Positions 45,892-57,383 of a DNA stretch of 64,000 bases are shown here, one piece after another. The stretch comes from Vandiemenella viatica (lineage: Eukaryota; Arthropoda; Insecta; Orthoptera; Morabidae). Position 1 is the stretch's first letter, and every line of letters starts with the position of its first letter. The notes under the pieces are model-generated. The model saw only the letters and a program-made list of their open reading frames with translations, had not been told where the DNA came from and did no database searches. The DNA lies in NCBI GenBank assembly GCA_031002005.1, contig CM061920.1, positions 115,186,095 to 115,250,094 on the forward strand, given 5' to 3'. Both the position numbers and the translations under genes were made by a program.

Positions 45892-47658
45892 TACATCTAC
45901 ATATATACTCTGCAATTCACAAAATTGTGGGTGGCAGAGGGTGCTCAGCACCAAAGCTAATCTCTTTGTTTTGCATTCCAATCCCTAATGGTACGAGGGA
46001 AAAAGGAATTCATATAAGAATCATTGCGGCACCTTATTTCTCTAATCTTATCTTTCCTGTCATTCCGGCTCAAATAGGTTGGTGGAAGAAGTATTTCACT
46101 ACACTCAAAAGTGAAAGTGGGAGTACACATGTTTACCAATAAGTTTAAACGAAACGTGCGTCGTCTATCTACCAGACACTCCCAGCCTAGTATACTAATC
46201 AGTTCTGTGACGCTTTCATAAGGACTGTAGCAAGCGGTCACAAATCGAGCGGCTCTTCTCTGTACTTTCTCTATACTTTTGATCAGCCCCTTACGAAACG
46301 GATCCCAAATGGCACAACAATAGTCCAAATGTGGACGCACAAGAGATTTGTACGCTATCTCCTTTGTTTGTTCATTACAATTTTTCAATATTTGACCTAT
46401 GAATCACAGCCTAGAATTAGCTCTACCTACCAACGAATTAATGTGCAAGTCCCATTTCATGTTGCTTTGTACTGTTACTCCCAAATATTTCATAGAATCG
46501 ACCATGTCAATAACTGAATTGTTTAACTCGTATTTCTGAACAATTGGATTCTTTTTGTTAGTTATGCTCATTGTCTTGCACTTTTTACAATTTAGCGTAA
46601 GTTGCCACTCAGCACACCATGCCAAAATAATATCCAGATCACGCTGAATTTCTAAGCAATCGGTCAAATTCCTTACTTCCCTATAAATAACCGCATCATC
46701 AGCAAACAATCTAAAAAGGCTTTTCACTTTGTCTCCGAGATCGTTTATAAAAATTAAGAAAAGAAGTGGTCCTATTACACTTCCTTGAGGTACCCCCTAT
46801 GTAATATCTAGATTAGAAGAACTTTCTCCTTCAACGATGACATACTGCGACCAACCAGTTAGAAAATCCTTTATCCATTCAAAAAGCTGATCCGATATAC
46901 CGTACGCTCATAGCTTCGCTAAAAGGCGGTTGTGTGGAACAGAGTCAAAGGCTTTCTGAAAATCTAAAAAAATGCATCTACTTGTGAACCTGCATTAATA
47001 ACTTTCATTACGTCTTGTGTAAATAGGGCAAGCTGTGTTTCACATGATCTTTTCTTCCGAAATCCGTGTTGATTTACTGTAAGCAAATTATTATCCTCTA
47101 GAAATTTCATAATGTTCGAGCATATAATATGCTCCATAACTCTACTACAAACAGATGTTATAGATATTGGACGATAGTTTCCAGGATCACTTCGATCACC
47201 TTTCTTGAAAATCGGAGTTACTTGCGCGATTTTCCAGTCTGAAGGTACTTTTCGCTCTTCCAATGATTTACTGAATATATCAGACAGAAATGGGCCGATT
47301 TCCGCCGCATATTCAGAAAATATTCTAACTGGAATTCCATCTGGGCCCGGTGCTTTCCCCCACTTCAGGAGCTCTAATTGCTTTATGATACCTGCAGTAT
47401 CTATCTGTAATGATTCCATCACCAACTCGACACGGTGTGGGAAAACGGGAACACTATCCTTATTTTCATCAGTAAATGAATTTTTGAATATAGTATTTAG
47501 TACGTTACCTTTATCGTGGTTTTCATTAACTTCTGAACTTTCACGAATTAGTGCTGGAATATTGCTATTGGTACAATTGACTTTTCGTACATACGACCGG
47601 AATTTCTTTGGGTTTTCTGTGAGACTCCTAGAGAGAGAGTTGGAATGAAAATCGTTGG
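45892..47658 (-). mobile_element. 5'-truncated CR1/Jockey-type LINE
   Basis: The 3' tail (ctacatctacatatatactc on the plus strand) is at the left and matches the LINE at 37946. The 5' end breaks off at NDFHSNSLSRSL near 47658, in the segment between endonuclease and RT. It sits in family-B Helitron repeat sequence: 'cttcactacta' on the left and 'ctaccacacacagg' on the right. Any target duplication is only a few bases (ctac). Confidence 0.8.
45957..47658 (-). pseudogene. LINE reverse transcriptase, nearly complete but frameshifted
   Basis: From about 47658 down to 46964 the frame is open: KAPGPDGIPVRIFSEYAAEI, KVPSDWKIAQVTPIFKKGDR, NYRPISITSVCSRVMEHIIC, NQHGFRKKRSCETQL. These are consecutive RT blocks of CR1/Jockey-type LINEs. 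Codons before 47658 in the same frame belong to the Helitron. The catalytic box is intact as RLFADDAVIY (46727-46690), followed by WCAEWQLTLNCKKCKTM and MKYLGVTVQSNMKWD. The C-terminal part (46388-45957) reads RPHLDYCCAIWDPF, then KVQRRAARFV. At least two frameshifts. Less decayed than the copy at 38150. Confidence 0.85.
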
Positions 47659-49202
47659 CTACCACACACAGGCACCCGTAATCTGCGCTAGATGGTTTTG
47701 GCTGAAAAGTGATACACCATGACACGTACGTCTTTGGTAGAAATATGAAAGTGGCGCGGGTCGATCACTTTCAGCCACTATATCTCCCACACCCCCTTAG
47801 CTACCGACATCTAGCCACTATAGTACACAATTGGAGACACTATACCACTACCACACACAAACAACAATGATCTACACTATGTAGTTGGGACAACAAAGTG
47901 ACATATACAGAGACACTATTTAGTTGAAATACGAAAATATCCTCGATCGGCCACTTTCAACCACCATATCTCCCACACTCCCACAGTTACCGAAATTCGG
48001 TCAACGTTGTGATCGACGGGTGACTCTGTGCTAGTACCACACACAAACACCAGTAATCTGCGCTAGGTAGTTGTGGCTGAAAAGTGATATACCATGGCAG
48101 TAAGTGCATGTCGACCGCCTTCAACTACCATATCTCCCACACCTTCATAGCTACCGACATCTAACCACCATAGTGCACGATGGGAGATTCGATGTTATAA
48201 CCACATACAAACACCAATTGTCTATCGTCAGAGGCGGCCCTAGCAAGGTTTCCAGGTGGTGCGAGATCTCATTGTGGCGCCCCAAATGTTCAATCGCTCA
48301 CTCGAGCAATCCCCAGAAACATTAGTATAGGATAGCAGCGGTATGAATGAGAAACAACTGTAAAAAGGAACACTATATGTTTGAAAAGGTTTTTTAAGCT
48401 TCTATGTTGTACACAAAGCTTGCATCAGGTAACTGTCAAATTCACATAGTTTTCAATATTTTTTAACAAATAAATTAGGAAATAAAAATCATAACTAAAA
48501 GGCCTAGATTGCCATTTTCCTCGCTTTGTCATTGGAAAATATTTTCTATTGAAAAAAATTGTAAGATCTTATAGTCTATCTAGAGTCTGAGCTTTGATAA
48601 TGATAAGTTTTAATTTACTTAAACTTTGTTCTCCTATAGGCGACAAGTTACATGTGTGGTTGCAAAATTCGAAGTGGTGTCTACACATTTGGAATTATGT
48701 CATGCCAACGATTTTGTTTCATAAGTTGAACTTTTAATTGGTTCTGCTGATTCAAGCCCCATCAATAATAGTTTCAGTTAGATAAGTTTCTCAATCAACT
48801 CACAACCGGATATGTCACATTTTTCTTCATCAGTTAAACTTATTTCTAAATCTACACAGAATTATTCCAATTCTGACTTAATCAGGAAATTGATTTGATA
48901 ATGTGTAAAGAACAACACTGTACATTAAATCTAGGATAGTTGCTTAGAATATTCACTTGAAACAATGTATTATACCAAATCACCGTTGCAACTATGAACT
49001 CAAATTGGCTCCATAATCTGGCTCAGGGACAACTGAATAATTCGTTTCCAGAAGGGCGTCACGAACTGAAGAGTAGTGATAAAGAACTGCAAAAACGAGG
49101 CCAGAAACTCATTCTCAAAACAAGTTTCGCAAATTTTTTGGTGATATTCTTCTAAGCACTTTGTTGATCAAGAGAATAGAACAAATATTTTTCAATAAAT
49201 TC

Positions 49203-50915
49203 TGTATTAAAAGGACTTTGACAAGGAACTAAAAGCAGAAGTAATCTGCAGCTGATAAAAACCAAGGGAATGGGAAGAATATTTTCAGACATTACTGAAG
49301 GAGGACAGAGAAGAATAACTTAGGAGGAGGATTACAAGAAGACAATGAGGCAAGGAAGGTGATTGACCAATTTCAGAAGGCGAACTGCTTAAGGCATTAA
49401 CAACAGGAAAAAATGGCAAGTTCTCCTGGGCTAGGTGGAATCAATTTGGAATTATGAAATATGGTGGTGATAAAGTTGTAAAGCTTATAACAAACTTGTT
49501 CAATAAAATATTACATGGAGACCCAATACCTAAGGAAATGACATTAGGTTATATTACTACCATATTTAAGAAAGGGGACCGCAAAGTATGTTCAAATTAT
49601 CGTGGGATTTGTGTTATGAATTCATTGATGAAAATTTTTTCCAACTAATAAAAAATAGATTAGAAACACAGTATAAGACTCAAGAAGAACAATGTGGATT
49701 TACGACAGGTAGGTCATGTATAGACCACATTTTCACGTTACGACAGATTCTGGAAAAATACAACGAAAAATCAAAAAATATAGGATTAATTTTCATAGAT
49801 TTAGAAAAAGCCGTATGATACTGTCCCAAGAAATATGTTATGGAAAGCATTACATATATCACATATAGATAACTGCTTAGTGAAAATAATACAACAAATG
49901 TACATAAATAACACATGCCAAATAAAAACTGGTCATGGATTATCACAAAAATTTAAAACAAGTAAATGTCTGCTGCAAGGATACCCTATGTCACCAACCC
50001 TATTTAAAATTTATATAGATGTTAGTTTGAGAACATGGTCTCAAAAGTGTAATAGAATGGGTTTAGAAATAATAGATGTAAAATATCTACATCATTTACT
50101 ATTTGCTGATGATCAAGTCGTCATAGCACAAGATGGTGAGGATGCAAATTACATATGTAATCAACTGTCAAAAGAATATAAAAATGGGGCTTGAGATTAA
50201 CTACAAAAAACAGAATATCTTACTAATGATCTGGATGAATTGTACATTGATGGAAAAAAATTAAAAAGGTAAATAATTTTTGTTATTTGGGTTCAATTTT
50301 AGAAATAGAAGGAAAATCGAATATGGAAATTAATAAAAGAATTACTCATGGCCGGAAAGTAATCGGGATGCTAAATTCACTTCTATGGAGCAAGAGTGTT
50401 ATGAATAGAACAAAAAGAATTATATTCAAATCATTATTTGAAAGTATAGTCTTATATGGATCAGAAAGCTGGACAATCAACCAAAAACATATCAAGAAGC
50501 TGAAAGCATTAGAAATGGATTTCTGGAGAAGATCAGCAAGAATATCAAGAAAGGAAAAAGTAAGGAATACCGAAATAATAAGGCTAATGGAAGTGAAAGA
50601 AGAAATGTATGATGTTATATAACGAAAAAGACTGGAATGGTACGGCCATGTAAGAAGGATGGAAGACACTAGGATACCTAAACTGGTACAAGAATGGGAA
50701 GTTAAAGGAAGGAGGAAAAGAGGACGGCCCATGTTTACCTGGCTCCAAAGTGTAAAAATAGCAATGAGAAGACTTGGTGCAGAAGAGGAAGATATACACG
50801 ATCGAAATATCTGGAGGAATATTTTGAGAAGATGAAGTCAAGATCTATGTTCCGAATTCTTTATTGTTGTGTTGGAGAAAAACCTCTGTAGTGAGGAAAA
50901 TCTCTCTTAACAATA
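49203..50915 (+). mobile_element. RTE-like LINE insertion in the hAT
   Basis: The 9-mer AATAAATTC flanks it (49194-49202 and 50916-50924), and the right end is an (AATA)-like tail. It is truncated at the 5' side, since it starts between endonuclease and RT. The minus-strand hAT reading is interrupted exactly across this block. Confidence 0.75.
49370..50870 (+). pseudogene. RTE-like LINE reverse transcriptase, frameshifted
   Basis: Pieces in order: SSPGLGGINLELWN-like start (49420 on), IFKKGDRKVCSNYRGICVMN (49561-49620), EEQCGFTTGRSCIDHIFTLR (49687-49746), IGLIFIDLEKA (49780-49812), LLQGYPMSPTLFKIYID (49971-50022), LLFADDQVVIAQDGED (50097-50144, intact FADD box), then SIVLYGSESWTINQKHIKKL (50435-50500), RKRLEWYGHVRRMED and GRRKRGRP (50624-50730). 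The C-terminal 'YGSESW...RR..WYGHV.R' block is typical of RTE/R4-type LINE polyproteins. At least four frame changes. The clade call is approximate. Confidence 0.82.
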
Positions 50916-51421
50916 AATAAATTCGTACAAGGAAACCGATTTAACAGATGTTTTGGCGGCACCTTCTATAACCAAATTTAATGACAGCTACATGGATTAA
51001 AAAATGCTCGAAGATATTGGTTCAGAATTCTGCTTTGGACACCTTCATTTCCTCCTATCATATTGGATCCATTGTCATATCTTTAGCCTTGAGAATCGTT
51101 AATATCCAAATTGAACTTTTGCAAAGTATGATCGACAAAAAGGCCAGAGAGTCCAGCTCCCAGTTCCGGAAGAGTCACTTACCGGTTTGTAAGCAACGAA
51201 ATACGCACTTGGACTTCATCTTCATTTGTGTCAATAAAAGAAATGTTAAATATAATTGTTCGGCGTGACTGACATCAGGAGTTCAATTCAGTAAGACGGA
51301 AAAAGTATTTAGTGACTTATCCATAGTCAAATCTTTATTACGAACTTCTTTCGTTTTGAATACGTTTGCCAAAATAATAGACATTAGTCTCCTTATTAAC
51401 AATATGGCGGAGATGCTGCAT

Positions 51422-52151
51422 CAGTGCTGCCATTTCTACGGATTTATCCGTAGATCTACAGATTTTTATAAAAAGTTAGGATTTTCGGATTTTGTTCAAA
51501 TATCTACGGATTTTTGCTATTTTTTACTATTTGTTGATTTTTCCTCATATTCGTGTTTTGTTAAACTTTGAGCGTATAGTGATTATTACAGAATTGTCAA
51601 TAATTGTTAATCGTTTCTTTGCAATCGCTCGTGTGAACCAATGATTGAAATAAAGCTCATATTTTGATTGATTATAGATTTTACAGATCTTAAAAGACCG
51701 TAATACAGAACTATCGGCGCACTCATTATGCACGGTGACACTCTCGTTGACACGGCTTAGAAAGCAATGCATTCCGAGAAGGATTTAACAAAATCCGAGA
51801 GTAAAAGTGTTACCTGTTACCTAAGATATGCTTTTAGTGTCAACAAAGAAAATAGATAATATATAGGCCCTTCCCCCCCCCCCCTCCCAAAAAAAGAGTA
51901 GGCACAGCAGCAGCGATGAAAGAGACGATGTATAAAACATGTTCAGAGATATTTCTTACTTTCAATGTAGAATATAATATTGTATTTCGAATTTTAAATA
52001 GTTGGAAATGAAAAGTATTCTTAATTTTGACTCTCCTCAATAATTATTGTTTTAGTCTTTTAGTTAACGAGTCTCCGGATTTTTGTACCCATTCTACGGA
52101 AATTTTAGCATCCATCTACGGATTTTCAAAGCGAAGAGGCTGGCAGCACTG
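51422..52151. mobile_element. 730-bp non-autonomous hAT with CAGTGCTGCCA ends
   Basis: Perfect 8-bp duplication TGCTGCAT (51414-51421 and 52152-52159). Ends CAGTGCTGCCA and its complement TGGCAGCACTG (52141-52151), followed inward by repeated 'ctacggatttttg'-type subterminal motifs on both sides (for example 51437, 51507, 52113). No transposase. A G/C homopolymer region lies near 51873-51886. Confidence 0.92.
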
Positions 52152-52459
52152 TGCTGCATCATCACAGGGTGATATTTTCCGAGCAGTTACAATGTACCCA
52201 GGAAGTTACCATTAGAAGTATTTAGTGTTTCAGATCCAAAACTTCCTCTGAACAAGAAATTATTGTATGTGAAAACGAAATAAATTCATTTGAAAATTGC
52301 AACTCATTGTGATTTTTCGTCTCCGTCTGTATTTATAAATACTTCTCTATTACACTGAAGTTCTTTAATCGAATCAACGCTTCTATCCAACTGAGCATGG
52401 TGCGTGGTGATTTCAGGAAGTTTCATGAGTTTTAAGACGCTCTGATAAGTAGCTCCAGT

Positions 52460-52575
52460 CAGGGCGGATCCAGGGAGGGGGGGAGCTAGGGGGCTCAAGC
52501 CCGCCCCCCCAATAGTATCTAGGTCCATCTCCGACATTGTAATTTTGGAGACTTTTCTTTTTTTTTTTTTTTAGA
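52460..52575. mobile_element. fragment of a 'CAGGGCGGATCCAGG' MITE
   Basis: CAGGGCGGATCCAGGGAGGG at about 52463 and 'ggggctcaagcccgcccccc' resemble a common hAT-MITE terminus. A similar 'ggtggatccaggattttag' with a G run is near 10269. The right end is not identified; a T run (about 52556-52573) follows. Confidence 0.4.
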
Positions 52576-53929
52576 TCTACGGATTTGAGGAGACTATAAA
52601 TACTACCTATTGTCCGACTCAAGCATCCTTCTTTGCCAAAAAAGAGTGCGACATTCTGTTAAATAAACAACAAAAAGAACAATATACTTATCTGCAGATT
52701 TAAAGTAAACAAGCCATCGTCTTATAGTTTTCTGCATTTGGCATTACTCTTTGAAAATATGTATTCGAAAAGACGTTAATAATTTTGTTTTCCCGTTGAT
52801 TGAATAATTATTTCATCTCTGGCTGCAGAGTCAAAGAGAGACCTTTTTGAAATATCGTAAATTATACTTTGAACAGGCGAGAGGATTGGTATGTCTGATA
52901 TACTTCAGTCTGTAATATTTTGAACTGCAGACAACGTTCCAGCCATAGTAAAACTTCTCGTACATGCTGCACTTTATCATCATGAGCCTCATCTGAAGAA
53001 CTTCTGTTAAACAAGTTTTCTTCCATTGCGTGTTGAACTAATTTTGGTGTCGACGATTCAGAGGAGTTCTCTAAAAAAAAAAAAAAAATTACGAACAATT
53101 TTGAAGCCTTCTCAGTTTTGCTATGATTTTGTTTTGTTTTTAAGTACTGTACGCCAGATTGGTGTTTTTTTTTTTTGGGGGGGGGTGTAGCAACATGTAT
53201 GTAAAAGACACATTATGCTTTGTAAATATTTCCGAAACGAACGTTTACTGCAATCGCCTTAGGACTAGTATGGTAGAAGTAGATAAGTATATTGAATCTC
53301 TCCCCATGAACATACGAATGGTAGGAAACCGTTGCGGCAGGAGCGGACCCGGAGAGTGCTAGTTGTGTGACGAGTTGTGATTTTCTTGATTCGAGAAACT
53401 AGAGGTAACTCGGAGTCGCAACTCGAGTTTACGCGATTCTATGGTTACTTACGACTATGGATCAAGTTATAGCTCTTAAAATTATAAGCTCTTCTGGATA
53501 AAAATTGTGTTAAAATAATAAAAACAATATGTGAACAGCAAGCTGGGTTATTGCAGAATTTATTTTTCATTTTTTGCGCACACGATCTATCACTGGCATT
53601 TTCGGCGCCCCCCATGTGACGGCGCCCGGTGCAGTGGCACCACTCGCACCGCCCTAGGGCCGCCCCTGTCTTATCGTATGTAGTTGTGGCAGGAAAGAGA
53701 AGTATAAGGATACACAAGTCTTTGTTCGAAATAAGAAAATGCCCTGCATCGACCACTTTTAACCATCATATCTCCAACACCCCCATAGCTATCAGCATTC
53801 GGCCAACGTTGTGCACGACAGGAAACTCCATGCTACTTCCACACATAAACACCAGTGTTCTGTGCTAGGTAGTGGTGGCTGAAAAGTGAAATATAGGGAA
53901 ACACACGTCCATTTTATCTATATATAAGA

Positions 53930-55224
53930 TTTTAAGTCTCAAACTTCATCAGGGAGACCGACATGGATCTCACCCGCACATTTAAATTCCGTTAAATGAC
54001 TGGCCTTGAGCCAGCTTTAGCATTGCCTTAATATAGCATTTGCCCAGAAAGCTCTTAAATAATGGTACATTCCCACAGTGACTAACCTTTGAACTGGGGA
54101 AATGCTGAACCCCAGTTCTCACAATCCCAAAATTTGAACTTATCATTTCAAAACTTCAAAATTTTGCAGGGTTGAACTATTTCCAACACATTTGCTTATG
54201 ACAAATTTTCCCACAATCTTATTAATTTCACTTTTATTAATTACCTGAGTTGAAGAGTTCTAAAATTCCTGTATTTCCTTTGCTTCCTAAATTACTTAAT
54301 CTCTTGTGAAGTTATTTACTACAAACAACTTCTTTTAATTTTATGTTTCTTTTGAGATATTTTTTGGACCTGTAGCTATTTTTTTAGATGTTATATCTCC
54401 TTATGTGAAATTGCGGACTAGACTACCACCTTCACATATTTACTCTTCAAAATTCCCAAGCTTCCTTAATTATTGACATTTTAAATAAAATGTTATCTTT
54501 CCTGACTGAAAGTTTTTGCTCCTTCTGTTAATTACTGTCCTCCTTCTGAAGTATGTCTAACTTAAGATTGTGGTTAAATGTCTTTGTTGTGCAATTTATT
54601 TTTTCCCATTTACAATCCATTCTTTCATTGTTTAAAGTATTGTTATTTATCTACTGTTATCGTATTACTGGTTTATATTAAACTCCCTTTATTTTAAGCC
54701 TAAACTTGATAAAAAAAGTTTTAATATTAATATTTCTCTTTATTATTGGTATTCAAACTCAAAATTTTATTATGAAGACTATTTATGTGTTGACAGCACA
54801 TTGCCATGGTTAGATTTATTTTATATTTTTAACTAAAGGTCATTCTATTGTTATGTCTTAAAACTGTTGTTCACACATGTTGTCTGACTTTTGATGTAAT
54901 TGCACTTGTTCAACCTCATGCATTATTAAACTTTATCAACCATATTTAAGGTTTAAATAAATTTTTCTGCCTATACAACCCTTATATCAATATACTTATT
55001 TTTATTTTCTGTATCTCTGTGAATGTTCATGACATTCTGCTTTAGATTTTGGACTCTACTGGAAGACGTGATACGGAACCGATTTTTAGTTTGCAAACTA
55101 CTTTTATACCAATTTTATGCAATTTGACTATAATGCTAAAAGCTTTACTCACGGCAGTCCCTCAACTGGCAGAAAGCTTTTTGCTCTGTTATACTACGTT
55201 TTACAGTGTGATTTTGATGAAACT
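53930..55224. other. unassigned AT-rich sequence
   Basis: No domain recognised. A possible acceptor-like 'gacattctgctttag' precedes an open stretch from about 55046, but the residues (for example LTAVPQLAESF) match nothing I know, so no exon is called. Confidence 0.35.
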
Positions 55225-55511
55225 TGGTATACATGTACCGAGCAGGGCGGTGTAACGGTTAGCGTTCTCGCCTCGCATTCGGGAGGACGGCGGTTCGAAT
55301 CCCCGTCCGAGCATCCAGATTTGGGTTTTCCATGGTTTCCCCAAATCACTCCAGGCAAATGCCGGGATGCTTCCTTCAAAAGGCCATGGCAGAATTCCTT
55401 CCCATTCCTTGCCCCCCATCCTTTCCTGTCTCTAAAGACCTCGATGTTAAAAAGAGACGTAAAGAAGTTACCAAAAAAAAAAAAAAAAAAAAAAAAAAAT
55501 GGTATACATGT
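55225..55511 (+). mobile_element. tRNA-derived SINE, copy 3, young
   Basis: The element is 55237-55499, flanked by the perfect 12-mer TGGTATACATGT (55225-55236 and 55500-55511). Head accgagcagggcggtgtaac, B box GGTTCGAATCC at 55292-55302, body as in copy 1, tail 'tctctaaagacctcgatgtt' then a run of about 27 A. The perfect duplication and long A tail make it the most recent SINE in the window. Several frames on both strands here are SINE artefacts. Confidence 0.95.
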
Positions 55512-55944
55512 TGCTCACTAGTTGACTAATGATTATATAGGTAAATCAATCCCAATGCCTGGTACTTTGCTATTGACAAATTTACAAAATGTATCAAGTA
55601 AACATATGGTGTGTGAAATTTCATAGTCTGTCATTTCAACTCCTGTGTGTGGCACAGATCGAGAATTATTTGGGTGGGCAGATTGTTATCTTCAAATACA
55701 TTTCATTTTCCTATGCCTTAATATAAGCAACAGCCTTTCATTTTCCTAAAATCACTCATCTAGGGCTGATATAATGCCTTAATATAAGCAACAGCCTTTC
55801 CCCAATGGATATGAACTGATTTTAAAACAAGCTCAAACGTATATGTTTATTGTGATGCAATGAGGCTATTGGTCTCATCTCTGTGAAACAATGTCCCACC
55901 TGATATCAGAAAAACTGTTTGCTGCTCACACTTTTAACTGGTAC

Positions 55945-56935
55945 TCAGTATCATCATCATCAAGGGTTTTCTGCTCTTCAGCAGGTCCATGCACAGTGAC
56001 AGCCTTCCAAGTGTCCCTCTGTTCTGCCATTCTCTTAGTGTCTATATATTTCCCATTCACCATGATGACATCGATCGTTTTCTTCCTTCGCCGACCTCTT
56101 CTATTCCCTCCGTTTACAATCCCGTCCAGAGCAGTTTAAGCAGGCACTCATTCCTCAACACATGCTCAATCCAGTTCTTTTTTCTGTTTCTTATTGTTTT
56201 TATAAGGGGCCTTTCCTCTCCTAATCGTTCCAGCATTTCATCATTTCTTACTTTGTCTTTACAACTTATTTTCTCCATCCCCCTCCATATCCACAGTTCG
56301 AAAGCATCCAACCTCTTTAGATCTTCTTTGCATAGCGTCCCATGTTTCTGCTCCATATAGTCGTCCATACAAAACATTTAGCTAGTTTTTCCTCAGGTTT
56401 TTATCCAGCCTTCCGCATATAAATGTTTCTTTCTATTGAAAGCTTCCTTTGTCATTGCTATTCTAGTTTTCAACTCCTTCTAGCAACTCATATCACTACT
56501 CACAATTCTTCCGAGATATTTGAAGGTCTCCACATGCTCAATTATTTCTCCTTGTAGCATTATCATCATTTCATTCTTACTTCTTCTTACCATCATACAT
56601 GTAGTTTTATACCTATTGATTCTCATTCCAAATTCCTTACACCCTTTGTCTAAAGCCTCTAACATTATTCTGAGTATCTAGACACTTTCCGCCAGCAAAA
56701 CCTTGTCATCAGCAAACCTTATGCATCTAATCCTACATCCACCCATGCATACACGGCTTTTACCTCTTAAAGTTCTTTTCATAATTTCCTCCAAATATAT
56801 GTTAAATAATATGGGTGACAAACAACATCCTTGTCTTACACCTCTTCCAATTTTTCCCTCTCCTGTAAGATCATACTGCACTCCTTGTGAGTATACCAAG
56901 TAGTATTAATTAGATTACATTATGCCCTCAATTCC
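55945..56935 (-). pseudogene. RTE-like LINE 3' part (RT and C-terminus), frameshifted
   Basis: Minus strand: GRGVRQGCCLSPILFNIYLEEIM (from about 56850), IRFADDKVLLAES (near 56725, intact FADD), MRINRYKTTCMMVRR, VETFKYLGRIVSSDMSC (to 56480), then KEDLKRLDAFELWIWRGMEKI and NRKKNWIEHVLRNECLL (56330-56130). The 3' end near 55945 is a (GAT)n-type tail ('tatcatcatcatcaagg' on the plus strand). 5' truncated within RT. It differs in sequence from the LINE at 49203. Confidence 0.8.
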
Positions 56936-56975
56936 AACAGTACAATAAATATCAGCACTAGCAGAATCTGCAATT

Positions 56976-57234
56976 TCTTTCTTTCCACCGAGCGTGGTGG
57001 TGTAACAGATAGCGTTCTGGCCTCGCATTCGGGAGGACGGTGGTTCGAATCCCCGCCTGGGCATCCAGATTTGGGTTTTCATGGTTTCCCAAATCACTCC
57101 AGGCAAATGCCGGGATGCTTCCTTAAAAAGGCCATGGCCGAATTCCTTCCCATTCCTTGTCCCCAGCCTTTCTGTCTCTAAAGACCTCGTTGAGAGACGT
57201 AAAGTAGTTAAAAAAAAAAAAAATCTTTCTTTCC
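56976..57234 (+). mobile_element. tRNA-derived SINE, copy 4
   Basis: The element is 56987-57223, flanked by TCTTTCTTTCC (56976-56986 and 57224-57234). Head accgagcgtggtggtgtaac, B box GGTTCGAATCC at 57042-57052, tail 'tctctaaagacctcgttgag' then A13. Inserted beside the 5' edge of the LINE stub at 55945-56935. Confidence 0.93.
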
Positions 57235-57383
57235 CTATGGCGAGGTACATTATTTTCTTCTCTCTTTACTTTCTAAACCTCAGCATTTACTGTATGGGGC
57301 TAAATTATTTGGAGTGGAATTTTTATTATTTCATTATTAAAGCTATTATAATTCTGTAATGTACTTTTTTTTTTTTTTTGTAT

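Larger units (their letters stand above)
48450..53150 (-). pseudogene. hAT transposase remnants, ZMYM1-like
   Basis: Minus-strand blocks include NVYYFGKRIQNERS (near 51370), FIDTNEDEVQVRISLL (near 51220) and LQKFNLDINDS then YDNGSNMIGGNEGVQSRILNQYLRAFFNPC (about 51130-51000). These match the central RNase-H-like domain of ZMYM1-like hAT proteins, including the conserved DNGSNM block. To the left, past the LINE, ATTHVTCRL and LSLSKLRL near 48660-48590 correspond to the C-terminal dimerisation region. An upstream piece lies near 52862-53098. Full of stops. Confidence 0.75.
48229..53668 (-). mobile_element. second ZMYM1-like hAT transposon, heavily interrupted
   Basis: Terminal inverted repeats CAGAGGCGGCCCTAG (48229) and the complement CAGGGGCGGCCCTAG (53668). 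Host flanks TCTATCGT and TCTTATCGT fit an 8-bp duplication with one inserted base; the host is family-B Helitron sequence that resumes at 53669. Transposase remnants are on the minus strand. An RTE-like LINE (49203-50915) and a MITE (51422-52151) are nested inside. Confidence 0.85.
45228..53929 (-). mobile_element. Helitron copy B3, split by nested insertions
   Basis: The 3' end CTAG (45228-45231, on the minus strand preceded by gaagttgtgggcaccag) is at the left. The 5' end TCTTATATATAGATAAAATG (from 53929) is at the right. Family-B repeat sequence occupies 45232-45891, 47659-48228 and 53669-53929. A LINE (45892-47658) and a hAT (48229-53668) are inserted. Once these are removed the Helitron is about 1.5 kb. 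Confidence 0.85.

Noticed and set aside
52862..53098. Independent host exon
   Set aside because: It lies within the hAT2 termini and is best explained as a remnant of the hAT transposase; no flanking splice sites were convincing.
55046..55236. Upstream exon of mRpL35 or another host exon
   Set aside because: An acceptor-like 'ctgctttag' is present, but the residues do not resemble bL35m or any domain known to me.
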